Position numbers and translations under genes: made by a program. Below are positions 1 to 6,837 of a stretch of DNA of 12,105 nt, in pieces. How positions within the stretch are numbered: position 1 is the stretch's first letter; each line of letters starts with the position of its first letter. The DNA is from Nitriliruptoraceae bacterium (GTDB taxonomy: Bacteria > Actinomycetota > Nitriliruptoria > Nitriliruptorales > Nitriliruptoraceae). The DNA is taken from the NCBI GenBank assembly GCA_007121975.1, contig SKJO01000386.1:1-12105 (forward strand). The letters run 5' to 3'. The notes under the pieces were generated by a model that was not told where the DNA came from, searched no databases, and saw only the letters and a program-made list of their open reading frames with translations.

Positions 1-1235
1 CCCCGGCCGACGACCCCCCCGCCGCTGCGCGCTTCGTCGCCGACCACCTCGGTGCGGTGCTGAGCGCTGCGCCCCACCCCTCGCCACGGTTCCGGGGCGG
101 CCAGCGCGCTGCTGACGCCGCCCTCGCCCTGCTCGACGTCACCGGCTACGCCCGCGAGCGCAGCGAGGTCTGGCCCCCGCAGCGGCGCGGCGCGACCGGC
201 CTCTCGCCCTACCTGCGGCACGGGCTGATCGACCTGCCCACCGCCTGGCACGCGGTGGCCGATGCCCCGGGTCGGGATCGCGCCAAGCTGCGCGACGAGT
301 TGCTGTGGCAGGAGTACGCCCGACACCTCTACGCCCGACTCGGCCCGGCGATCGGCCGCGGGCTGCGCCGCGAACTGCCCGGCCGGTCCGGACCCGATCT
401 CAGACCCGATGAGGTCTGGGACCGCTCGATGGCGTGTCTGGACCGCAACGTCGAGGAGTTGATCACCGATGGCTACGTGGTCAACCAGGCCCGGATGTGG
501 CTGGCCTCGCACTGGGCGGTGCGCCAGGGGGTGGACTGGCGCGCCGGCGAGGACGTGTTCTTCCGCCACCTGCTCGACGGTTCCCGGGCGGCCAACCGGA
601 CCGGCTGGCAGTGGACGGTGGGCACCGGCACCTCCCGCGCCTACGGGTTCTCCCGCCAGCAGGTCGAGCGCCGCGCCCCGGGGTTGTGCACGACCTGCCC
701 GCACCAGGCGGATTGTCCGATCGAGGACTGGCCCGCGGACCCTCCGCTGGGACCGACCGACCCACCGCCACGCCTCCGCCACGATCCGGACCCTGTGGCC
801 ACCGGCGGGCCGCGCCAGCCCCAGGTCACCGGCGCTGCGCGAACGATCTGGCTCACCGCCGAGTCGCTCGGCGACGCCGACCCCGCCCTGCTCGCGCACC
901 CCGACCTGCCGGTGGTGTTCGTCTTCGACCTGCCGCTGCTCGCCCGGCTCCGGCTGGCCGGCAACCGGCTGGTGTTCCTCACCGAGACGCTGGCCGATCT
1001 CGCCGAACGACGGGACGTCGAGGTCCTGCTCGGCGACCCGGTCGAGGTGCTGGCCGGACGTCGACTGGCGGTGACCTGGGCCCCGGTTCCCGGCTTCGCG
1101 CGGCGGGCCGAGCACCTGCAGGTCGTCGCCCGGCATCCCTGGCCGTGGCTGGTCCGACCCCACGGCGGGTCGGCCGCCTCCTTCAGTGCCTGGCGTCGCG
1201 CCGCCGCCGGCGCCGGGGCGCTGCCCGGGAGCTAG
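1..1235 (+). CDS. Photolyase/cryptochrome-like flavoprotein, FAD domain first (5' partial)
   Basis: The frame is open from base 3 with no stop before the window edge, so the true start is probably just upstream; the first in-frame start codon is GTG at 57, used here as residue 1. Residues about 10-225 match the photolyase FAD-binding domain: GATGLSPYLRHG (45-56), LRDELLWQEYARHLYARLG (78-96), NQARMWLAS (143-151) and the FAD-pocket stretch DGSRAANRTGWQWTVGTGTS (174-193). Residues about 262-392 resemble the photolyase N-terminal alpha/beta domain: TIWLTAESLGDADPALL, VVFVFD, RLVFLTETLADL, GDPVEVL and a closing FSAWRRA. The order is therefore reversed relative to classical photolyases. The visible protein has exactly four cysteines (127, 211, 214, 220), placed as in iron-sulfur bacterial photolyases. 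Such flavoproteins repair UV dimers or sense light in the cytoplasm; which applies here cannot be told. A Pro-rich linker (about 225-261) joins the domains. The family call is confident, the substrate unknown. Confidence 0.85.
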   Translation, partial: PADDPPAAARFVADHLGAVLSAAPHPSPRFRGGQRAADAALALLDVTGYARERSEVWPPQRRGATGLSPYLRHGLIDLPTAWHAVADAPGRDRAKLRDELLWQEYARHLYARLGPAIGRGLRRELPGRSGPDLRPDEVWDRSMACLDRNVEELITDGYVVNQARMWLASHWAVRQGVDWRAGEDVFFRHLLDGSRAANRTGWQWTVGTGTSRAYGFSRQQVERRAPGLCTTCPHQADCPIEDWPADPPLGPTDPPPRLRHDPDPVATGGPRQPQVTGAARTIWLTAESLGDADPALLAHPDLPVVFVFDLPLLARLRLAGNRLVFLTETLADLAERRDVEVLLGDPVEVLAGRRLAVTWAPVPGFARRAEHLQVVARHPWPWLVRPHGGSAASFSAWRRAAAGAGALPGS

Positions 1236-1239
1236 CCCC

Positions 1240-1264
1240 GGCCGTGTGGGCAGCGCACCGGCCC
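1240..1264 (+). terminator. GC-rich hairpin after the photolyase-like gene
   Basis: Starting 5 bases after the stop codon, GGCCGTGTG (1240-1248) pairs with CGCA-C-CGGCC (1254-1263) around a five-base loop, giving about nine pairs with one bulge and one G-U. No T-tract follows, which is common in high-GC actinobacteria. It could act as an intrinsic-like terminator separating this gene from the sugar block. Seen by eye only, without an energy calculation. Confidence 0.35.
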
Positions 1265-1293
1265 TTGCCCCCCGTGCGCCGATCGCGCATGCT
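1265..1293 (+). promoter_or_regulatory. Candidate housekeeping promoter for the sugar-binding lipoprotein gene
   Basis: TTGCCC (1265-1270) and CATGCT (1288-1293) are separated by exactly 17 bases, a sigma70-type arrangement. The same TTGCCC -35 appears in the candidate promoter before the gene at 11747. It would leave a leader of about 155 bases before the ATG at 1457. That leader contains several inverted repeats: CGGTC-N7-GACCG (1320-1336), GTCGCGAC (1414-1421) and the longer one at 1423-1441. Confidence 0.35.
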
Positions 1294-1422
1294 GGACGGT
1301 GAACGGGCTGCGAGCCAGCCGGTCGGCGGTTGACCGTGACCAGCGAGCCGATCCCGATCCCGCGCTCCCCCTGCGCCCGTGCCGGCAGCCTCGTCCGGTG
1401 CCTCCCGCGGCCCGTCGCGACC

Positions 1423-1441
1423 GACGGTCACCCCGACCGTC
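1423..1441. promoter_or_regulatory. Perfect 7-N5-7 inverted repeat just before the lipoprotein gene RBS
   Basis: GACGGTC (1423-1429), a five-base spacer ACCCC and GACCGTC (1435-1441) form a perfect 19-bp inverted repeat. It ends directly against the Shine-Dalgarno AGGAAGGGGG (1442-1451) of the gene at 1457. It could be a DNA operator, for example for the nearby LacI-family protein, or an mRNA hairpin controlling ribosome access. LacI operators normally have a tighter palindrome with a central CG, so the assignment is open. Confidence 0.4.
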
Positions 1442-1456
1442 AGGAAGGGGGAACCC

Positions 1457-2827
1457 ATGCGCTGCCGGGTCACCACCCGGAACCGGGGCGGCCGGCTCCA
1501 CGCCGCCCTCGCGGCCGCGACCGTGGCCGCACTCACCCTGCTCTCCTGCGCAGACGCAGAACCCGAGCAACCCGCACCGACCGACACCCAGCCCGACGTC
1601 GATCCCGACGCGGGGTGCGACGGGACCATCACGCAGGACGAGATCGAGATCTGGTGGCACGACGGCCTCGAGGCCGAAGCCGACACCATGCGCGCCTTCG
1701 TCGAGGAGTTCAACGCCGCGCAGGACGACGTGACCGCCACCCTGACCCTCATCCCCGAAGCCGGCTACCCCGCGGAGCTGCGACTCGCGGCGGCCACCGG
1801 CACCCTGCCCGACGTCATCGACGTCGACGCCTCCTTCGCCTTCGCCTACGCGTGGAGCGGCCAGCTCCAACCGATCGACGGCTGCCTCGACGACGAGCTT
1901 CGTGACGACCTGCTGCCCTCGATCCTCGACCAGGGCACCTACGCCGACCAGCTGTGGGCGGTGGGGATGTTCGAGTCGGGGCTCGGGATCTACGCGCTGC
2001 GCCCGGCCCTCGAGCAGGTCGGGGCCCGGATCCCCACCGGACCCGACGACGCCTGGAGCATCGACGAGTTCGACGACCTGCTCGCCGAGCTGCGCACGGC
2101 CGGCTACGAGCAGCCGCTGGACGCCAAGCGCAACTACGAGCAGAGCGAGTTCCTCTCCTACCTCTACCAGCCGATGCTGTGGTCGGCCGGCGCCGACCTC
2201 GTCGACCCCGACGTGACCACCGCGGAGGGCTGGATCAACTCCCCCGAGGCCGTCGAGGCGGTCTCGCGCATCCAGGCCTGGCACACCCAAGGTTACGTCC
2301 ACCCCAACGAGGAGGATCAGGCCTTCGTCGACGGTGAGGCCGTGCTGTCGATGGTCGGGCACTGGGAGCTCGACCGCTACCTCGACGCCCACGGCGACGA
2401 CCTGCTGCTGCTGCCCCTGCCCGACTTCGGGACCGGGACTCTCAGCGCCCAGGGCTCCTGGCAGTGGGCCGTGAACGACGTCTCGGACGCCGATGCCGCC
2501 TGGGCCTTCATCGAGTTCACCCTCCAGCCCGAGCAGATCGAGCGGATGGCCGAGGCCGGCGGAGCGATCCCGTCACGGACCTCGGTGGCCGAGGACAGCG
2601 CGCGCTTCGGCCCGGGTGGGCCGGGCGAGCTGTTCCTCGAGCAGCTCGAGGGGGGCTACACCCGGCCACGTCTGCCCCACCCGGTGTACCCGGAGCTGAC
2701 CCGCACCTTCGCGATGACGATGATCAACATCCTCGACGGCGGCGACGTCGCGAGCCTGCTCGACATGGCGGCCGCGATGATCGACGGCGACCTCGAGGCC
2801 AACCGAGGCTACGCTCCGATCGACTGA
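1457..2827 (+). CDS. Extracellular sugar-type solute-binding lipoprotein (ABC family 1)
   Basis: This 456-residue protein is a lipid-anchored substrate-binding protein of the family 1 (maltose/sugar) ABC type. It would sit outside the membrane and deliver an oligosaccharide or related solute to ABC permeases. The ATG at 1457 was chosen because AGGAAGGGGG precedes it and a lipoprotein signal follows directly: basic start, hydrophobic AALAAATVAAL, lipobox LLSC with the lipidated Cys at 31. An acidic Pro/Asp linker follows, then the family pattern IEIWWHDG, AFVEEFNA, LRLAAATGTLPDVIDVD, LDDLLAEL-like helices and GSWQWAVNDVSDADAAWAFIEFTLQPEQ. Cys54 and Cys143 could form a disulfide. No permease or ATPase gene lies within the window, so partners must be elsewhere. 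A LacI regulator and a sugar MFS carrier follow on the same strand. The substrate cannot be read from sequence. Confidence 0.88.
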   Translation: MRCRVTTRNRGGRLHAALAAATVAALTLLSCADAEPEQPAPTDTQPDVDPDAGCDGTITQDEIEIWWHDGLEAEADTMRAFVEEFNAAQDDVTATLTLIPEAGYPAELRLAAATGTLPDVIDVDASFAFAYAWSGQLQPIDGCLDDELRDDLLPSILDQGTYADQLWAVGMFESGLGIYALRPALEQVGARIPTGPDDAWSIDEFDDLLAELRTAGYEQPLDAKRNYEQSEFLSYLYQPMLWSAGADLVDPDVTTAEGWINSPEAVEAVSRIQAWHTQGYVHPNEEDQAFVDGEAVLSMVGHWELDRYLDAHGDDLLLLPLPDFGTGTLSAQGSWQWAVNDVSDADAAWAFIEFTLQPEQIERMAEAGGAIPSRTSVAEDSARFGPGGPGELFLEQLEGGYTRPRLPHPVYPELTRTFAMTMINILDGGDVASLLDMAAAMIDGDLEANRGYAPID

Positions 2828-2906
2828 TCGGACCGTGCCGGGTGGCGCGGGCCGGCGGACCTCTCGTCCCCCGCCCGCTCCCCCGGTCGCCAGCGTGCGG
2901 CCGCGC

Positions 2907-2912
2907 TAGCGT
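2907..2912 (+). promoter_or_regulatory. Candidate -10 element for the LacI-family gene
   Basis: TAGCGT in the context GCTAGCGTTGG fits the actinobacterial TAnnnT -10 pattern, 36 bases before the ATG at 2949. No convincing -35 is visible. It overlaps the 8-bp palindrome CGCTAGCG (2904-2911) and adjoins GCGGCCGC (2897-2904). Closely similar GCTAnCGT strings precede the starts at 4012 and 9680 and, on the minus strand, the TetR gene. Confidence 0.4.
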
Positions 2913-2948
2913 TGGCTCCGGTCCCCCCTCCGAGTCCGGCGAGCGCCC

Positions 2949-3956
2949 ATGGTCACCATCGCGCAGGTCGCCCGCCAGGCAGGGGTCGGGGTCAGCACGG
3001 TGTCGCGGGTGCTCAACGACCACCCCTCGGTGCGCCCCGAGACCCGCGCCCGGGTGCAGGCCACGATCGCCGAGCTCGACTACCGACCGAGCCCGCTGGC
3101 CCGCGGGCTCAAGCACGGCCGGGTCGACCGCATCGCGGTGCTGGTGTCGTTCTTCACCAGCCCCTCGGCGGTCGAGCGGCTGCGGGGGCTGACCCAGGCG
3201 CTGTCGGGCACCGGCTACGAGCTGGTGGTCCACCCCGTGCTCGACGAGGAGCAGCGCCGCAAGCACCTGGCGAGCCTGGCAGGCCCGCACCGGGCGGATG
3301 GCATCGTGCTGATCACGCTGCCGCTCGACGACGACGAGCTCGCCCGGCTCACGGCCTCCTCGATCAGCGTGATCCAGATCGACGGCCCGCATCCGGGAGT
3401 GAGCACCGTGGCCGTCGACGACGTGCGCGGCGGGGAGCTCGCCGCCGCGCACCTGCTGCAGCTCGGTCACGAACACATCGGCTTCGTCGGCGACCGACGC
3501 CCGCCCGACTCCGGCTTCACCTCCAGTCGGGACCGGCAGGCCGGGTTCCTGGCCCGGCTGCACCGGGCCGGCGTCGCCGATCCGGACCGCTTCGTCCGGC
3601 TCGACGTGCACGGGGTCGACCAGGCCGCCGAGATGGCCGGCGACCTGCTCGCCGGTGCCCAGCGACCCACCGCGGTGTTCGCCGCCTCGGACCTGCAGGC
3701 ACTCGGGGTGCTGCGGGCTGCCCGCGAGCTGCGGCTGCGGGTGCCCCAGGACCTGTCGGTGCTCGGCTTCGACGACATCGACGCCGCCCGTCACGTGGGG
3801 CTGTCCACGATCCGCCAGCCGCTGCAGGAGAGCGGGCAGCTGGCCGCCGAGCTGCTGCTGCAGGACCTGGCCGACCCGTCGTCCGCCACCGCCCAGCGCC
3901 ACGTGCTGCCCCTCGAGGTGGTGCCACGCGGCACCACCGCCCCACCGGGGATCTGA
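2949..3956 (+). CDS. LacI-family transcriptional regulator
   Basis: A 335-residue, full-length LacI/GalR protein that should bind DNA as a dimer and respond to a sugar or related ligand. The N-terminal helix-turn-helix is textbook: TIAQVARQAGVGVSTVSRVLN at 3-23, then the hinge region YRPSPLARGL (45-54). A periplasmic-binding-protein-like ligand domain follows, with the family hallmarks AAAHLLQLGHEHIGFVGD, PTAVFAASDLQALGVLRAARE and DLSVLGFDDIDAARHV. The ATG at 2949 places the HTH at the normal distance from the N-terminus; no strong Shine-Dalgarno is visible, and the leader from the candidate -10 is short. It lies between a sugar-binding lipoprotein and a sugar MFS carrier on the same strand, so local control of those genes is the simplest inference. 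The ligand and operator are unknown. Confidence 0.93.
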   Translation: MVTIAQVARQAGVGVSTVSRVLNDHPSVRPETRARVQATIAELDYRPSPLARGLKHGRVDRIAVLVSFFTSPSAVERLRGLTQALSGTGYELVVHPVLDEEQRRKHLASLAGPHRADGIVLITLPLDDDELARLTASSISVIQIDGPHPGVSTVAVDDVRGGELAAAHLLQLGHEHIGFVGDRRPPDSGFTSSRDRQAGFLARLHRAGVADPDRFVRLDVHGVDQAAEMAGDLLAGAQRPTAVFAASDLQALGVLRAARELRLRVPQDLSVLGFDDIDAARHVGLSTIRQPLQESGQLAAELLLQDLADPSSATAQRHVLPLEVVPRGTTAPPGI

Positions 3957-3974
3957 ACGCACCTGCCGAACCGC

Positions 3975-3980
3975 TACCGT
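3975..3980 (+). promoter_or_regulatory. Candidate -10 element for the MFS carrier gene
   Basis: TACCGT in the context GCTACCGTCGC lies 31 bases before the ATG at 4012, in the 55-base gap after the LacI-family stop. It matches the TAnnnT pattern and resembles the elements at 2907 and 9625. No clear -35 is seen. The carrier could also be read through from the LacI gene. Confidence 0.35.
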
Positions 3981-4011
3981 CGCGGCGAGTGCAGCCACAC
4001 CACGGCAGGTG

Positions 4012-5331
4012 ATGATGAGCCAGCACGGGGGCAACGACGCGCCGTCGGACACCGCCCCGGTCGATCCGGCGTTCTCCTACGCCAAGATCTGGTGGATCGG
4101 GTTCGGGTTCCTCGGCGTGCAGCTGGCGTTCACGACCTACAACGCCTTCCTGCCGCTGATGTACCGCGAGTTCTTCGACTCGCGCGCCGCCATCGGGCTG
4201 CTGATGGGCACCGACAACCTCATCGGACTGCTGCTCATCCCGGTGATCGGGGCCTGGTCGGACCGGGTCAACTCGCCGCTCGGCCGCCGGCTGCCCTTCG
4301 TGCTGGTCGCCACGCCGGTGGCGGCGCTGAGCTTCCTGGCGATCCCGTTCGCCGCCGCGCTGCTGTGGACGCTGATCCTCGCCGAGGTGCTGTTCACCAC
4401 CGCGATGCACACCTACCGCGGTCCGGTCATCACCCTCATGCCCGACCACACCCCGCCCGAGCAGCGCTCCACCGCCAACGGCATCATCAACCTGATGGGC
4501 GGCATCGGCACCCTGATCGCCTTCGGGGGCCTGGCGCTGCTCTACGACATCGACCCGCGGCTGCCCTTCGGCATCGGCGCCGTCGTGCTGCTGCTCACCA
4601 TGGCGATCGTCGTGGTCAAGGCCGACCGTCACCCCCCGCACGTCGACAGCACCCCGGTGGCTTCCAAGAACCCGCTACGCGACGCCGTCGACGGAATCCG
4701 GGTCCTGCTCCAGCGCCCCAACCGCGGACAGTTCCTGATCCTCGCGGCGATGCTGACCTACTTCATCGGCTTCGCCGGCCTCGACGCGATGTTCCCGATC
4801 TACGGCGTGGAGACGCTGGGGCTGACCGAGGGGCGGGCCGCGTTCATCCTGACCTCCTTCGCCGGGTCGTTCCTGCTGTTCGCCCTGCTCGCCGGGGTCA
4901 TCGGCACCCGCATCGGCAAGATCCCGGCGATGCTGATCGGACTGGCGATCGTGCCGGTGCTGTTCCTGCTCGCCATCCCGGTGCGCGAACCGCTGGTCAT
5001 CATGGGCATCTTCGTGGCCGCCGGCTTCGCCTGGGCGCTGGTCAACGTGCAGGCGATGCCGCTGATCGCCGACCTCGGTGGGCGCGACCGCATCGGCTTC
5101 TACATCGGGCTGTACTACATCTTCACGATGACCGGGCAGATGGTCGGACCGTTCGTGCTCGGCACCGCCATGGACCTACTGGGCAACCAGGGCATGTTCA
5201 TCGCCGGCGCCGTGGTCTACGCGCTGGGCTTCGTGCTGCTGCGCGCCGGCCGCAAGCGCCTGCCCGAGGACCCCGAGCAGCTCGCCCGCGAACGCAGGCT
5301 CGAGCACCTCGACGGACCCGCTGACGGCTGA
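4012..5331 (+). CDS. SLC45/GPH-like MFS sugar transporter
   Basis: About 439 residues with some twelve hydrophobic segments, resembling the SLC45-type (sucrose/glucoside symporter) branch of the major facilitator superfamily in the plasma membrane. Signature strings are GAWSDRVNSPLGRRLP (80-95), corresponding to the family G-x-x-SD...GRR loop, and YRGPVITLMPDHTPPEQR (135-152), followed by NGIINLMGGIGT. A charged cytoplasmic loop near residues 202-240 splits the two six-helix halves. Start choice is ambiguous: GTG 4009, ATG 4012 and ATG 4015 are all in frame behind AGG at 4007-4009; the longest ATG start is given. An upstream in-frame extension back into the LacI gene is only an open frame. 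Paired with the LacI regulator and sugar-binding lipoprotein it suggests carbohydrate uptake, but two unrelated transport mechanisms side by side is unusual. Substrate unknown. Confidence 0.88.
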   Translation: MMSQHGGNDAPSDTAPVDPAFSYAKIWWIGFGFLGVQLAFTTYNAFLPLMYREFFDSRAAIGLLMGTDNLIGLLLIPVIGAWSDRVNSPLGRRLPFVLVATPVAALSFLAIPFAAALLWTLILAEVLFTTAMHTYRGPVITLMPDHTPPEQRSTANGIINLMGGIGTLIAFGGLALLYDIDPRLPFGIGAVVLLLTMAIVVVKADRHPPHVDSTPVASKNPLRDAVDGIRVLLQRPNRGQFLILAAMLTYFIGFAGLDAMFPIYGVETLGLTEGRAAFILTSFAGSFLLFALLAGVIGTRIGKIPAMLIGLAIVPVLFLLAIPVREPLVIMGIFVAAGFAWALVNVQAMPLIADLGGRDRIGFYIGLYYIFTMTGQMVGPFVLGTAMDLLGNQGMFIAGAVVYALGFVLLRAGRKRLPEDPEQLARERRLEHLDGPADG

Positions 5332-5340
5332 CGAGGCGAT

Positions 5341-5359
5341 CGGTAGGGTGGTGCTACCG
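5341..5359. promoter_or_regulatory. Inverted repeat overlapping a candidate -10 of the GAF-kinase gene
   Basis: CGGTAG (5341-5346), seven bases and CTACCG (5354-5359) form a perfect 6-N7-6 inverted repeat in the short gap between the MFS and kinase genes. TAGGGT (5344-5349), a TAnnnT -10 candidate, lies partly within it, 35 bases before the ATG at 5385. It could be an operator over the kinase promoter or a weak stem-loop terminator for the carrier gene; no T-tract follows. The RBS CTGGAGG is at 5374-5380. Confidence 0.35.
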
Positions 5360-5384
5360 GGGGATCGGTCGTCCTGGAGGCATC

Positions 5385-6707
5385 ATGCCCGAAATGGTCG
5401 GCAACCCGCAGCCCGCGCGCACCTTCCAGGACCGACAGGGGGAGATCCTGCACGCGGTGACTCTGGCCGCCGACCGGTTCCTGCGCAGCCGCCGACCGCT
5501 CGACGAGATCGACGTCGTGCTCGCAGCGCTCGGTGAGGCCACCGGGGTGGCTCGCACCCACGTGTTCGCGGCGGAGCAGGACGGGCAGCGATGGCTGATG
5601 AGCCAGCGCAACGAGTGGTGCGCGCCGGGGGTCGCTCCCGAGATCGACAACCCCGAGCTGCAGCACATCGACCTCGAGGCCACCGGCCTCGGCCGCTGGC
5701 TCGAGCTCCTGCCCGCCGGGCGCATCCTGACCCTCGACGAACCGGAGTTCACGGCCGAGGAGCGCGCTCACCTCAGCCCGCAGGGCATCCGCTCACTCCT
5801 GGTCTTCCCCGTCGAGGTCGAAGGTCGCTGGTGGGGCTCGATCGGCTACGACGACACCCGGCGGATGCGCCACTGGAGACGCACCGAACTCGACGCCCTG
5901 CAGGCCGCCGCGCGCGTGCTCGGCGCCGGCATCCAGCAGCACCTGCGCACCGAGGCGCGGGAGCGCGAGCAGGTGCGCCTGGCCCAGGCGCTCGAACGTG
6001 AGCGGTTGGCCGCCGAACGGCTGCGGGAGCTCGAGGAGCTCAAGGACTCGTTCATCGCGGCGGTCTCGCATGAGCTGCGCACCCCGCTGACCTCTATCTG
6101 CGGCTTCGCGCAGACCCTCGAGGAGCATGATCCGCAGCTCGACGACGACCTGCGCGAGCAGCTCCACGCCCGATTGTCGGTCAACGCCCGCCACCTCAGC
6201 GACCTCGTGGGCCAGCTGCTCGAGCTCAACCGGCTGGGCAGCACGACGACCGCCCCGGCCCGCGTCGACACCGACCTCGCTCGGCTCGTCGAGGACCGCC
6301 TGGCCCGCTGCATCCGTCTCGACGGCAAGCGCCGCGCCGTCGACCTGCGCGTCACCACCGCACGCATCGATCCGGAGGCCCTGCGCCAGATCCTCGACAG
6401 CCTGCTCGACAACGTCGCCCGACACGCCGAGGTGGCGACGTGGGTGACGGTGCGCAGCGAGCGCCGGAACGGCTCGTTGCTGCTGATCGTCGAGGACGAC
6501 GGCAACGGGGTGCCCCAACCCCTGCGGGAGGCCGTGTTCGAACCCTTCCGCCACGGTCCCACCGCACCCCGCCACGCACCCGGGGTCGGGATCGGCCTGA
6601 GCCTGGTGGCCCGGCTTGCGGCCGCCCACGGGGGCCACGCCTGGATCGAGGAGCCGGACGGCGGCGGCACCCGGGTGTGCGTGCTGCTGCCCGAACCTGC
6701 CGGGTGA
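5385..6707 (+). CDS. Soluble GAF-domain sensor histidine kinase
   Basis: A 440-residue sensor kinase without signal peptide or membrane segment, so probably cytoplasmic. A GAF-type sensor domain spans about residues 39-185, including GIRSLLVFPVEVEGRWWGSI (134-153). A charged coiled coil (about 187-222, with RERERVR-type Arg/Glu spacing) leads to HisKA. The phospho-acceptor is His229 in SHELRTPLTSICGFAQTLEE, with the phosphatase Thr of the HELRT motif present. The ATPase domain has Asn343 in DNVARHA, EDDGNG (370-375) and GVGIGL (400-405). The ATG at 5385 has GGAGG four bases upstream. No response regulator is encoded in the window, so it is an orphan here. Its downstream neighbours are a surface S55/SLH protein and a second orphan kinase. 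The GAF ligand is not predictable. Confidence 0.92.
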   Translation: MPEMVGNPQPARTFQDRQGEILHAVTLAADRFLRSRRPLDEIDVVLAALGEATGVARTHVFAAEQDGQRWLMSQRNEWCAPGVAPEIDNPELQHIDLEATGLGRWLELLPAGRILTLDEPEFTAEERAHLSPQGIRSLLVFPVEVEGRWWGSIGYDDTRRMRHWRRTELDALQAAARVLGAGIQQHLRTEAREREQVRLAQALERERLAAERLRELEELKDSFIAAVSHELRTPLTSICGFAQTLEEHDPQLDDDLREQLHARLSVNARHLSDLVGQLLELNRLGSTTTAPARVDTDLARLVEDRLARCIRLDGKRRAVDLRVTTARIDPEALRQILDSLLDNVARHAEVATWVTVRSERRNGSLLLIVEDDGNGVPQPLREAVFEPFRHGPTAPRHAPGVGIGLSLVARLAAAHGGHAWIEEPDGGGTRVCVLLPEPAG

Positions 6708-6837
6708 CCTCTCGGCGGTGTGCGCGTGGCGTGCGGACGGGCGACCACGGCGCTGCGCAGGAGTAGAAGAGAAGTGAGGGTCGACGGCGCCGCGCGCGTC
6801 GCGCACCACGCCGCCTCCCCGCCGAGGAGGTCCGCTC

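Noticed and set aside
2897..2911. Adjacent palindromes GCGGCCGC and CGCTAGCG as a LacI operator
   Set aside because: Both are only 8 bp, are of a kind expected often in GC-rich DNA, and lack the longer CG-centred dyad typical of LacI-family operators. Mentioned only in the promoter entry.
3655..4011. Upstream in-frame extension of the MFS gene
   Set aside because: It lies inside the LacI gene, reads as Arg/Cys/Pro-rich noise, and an AGG with adjacent ATG codons sits at the natural MFS start.
6708..6837. Purine-rich patch (6761-6780) as promoter or small RNA in the gap before the S55/SLH gene
   Set aside because: TAGAAG is a poor -10, there is no matching -35 and no convincing RNA structure. 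I see nothing else supportable in this gap.
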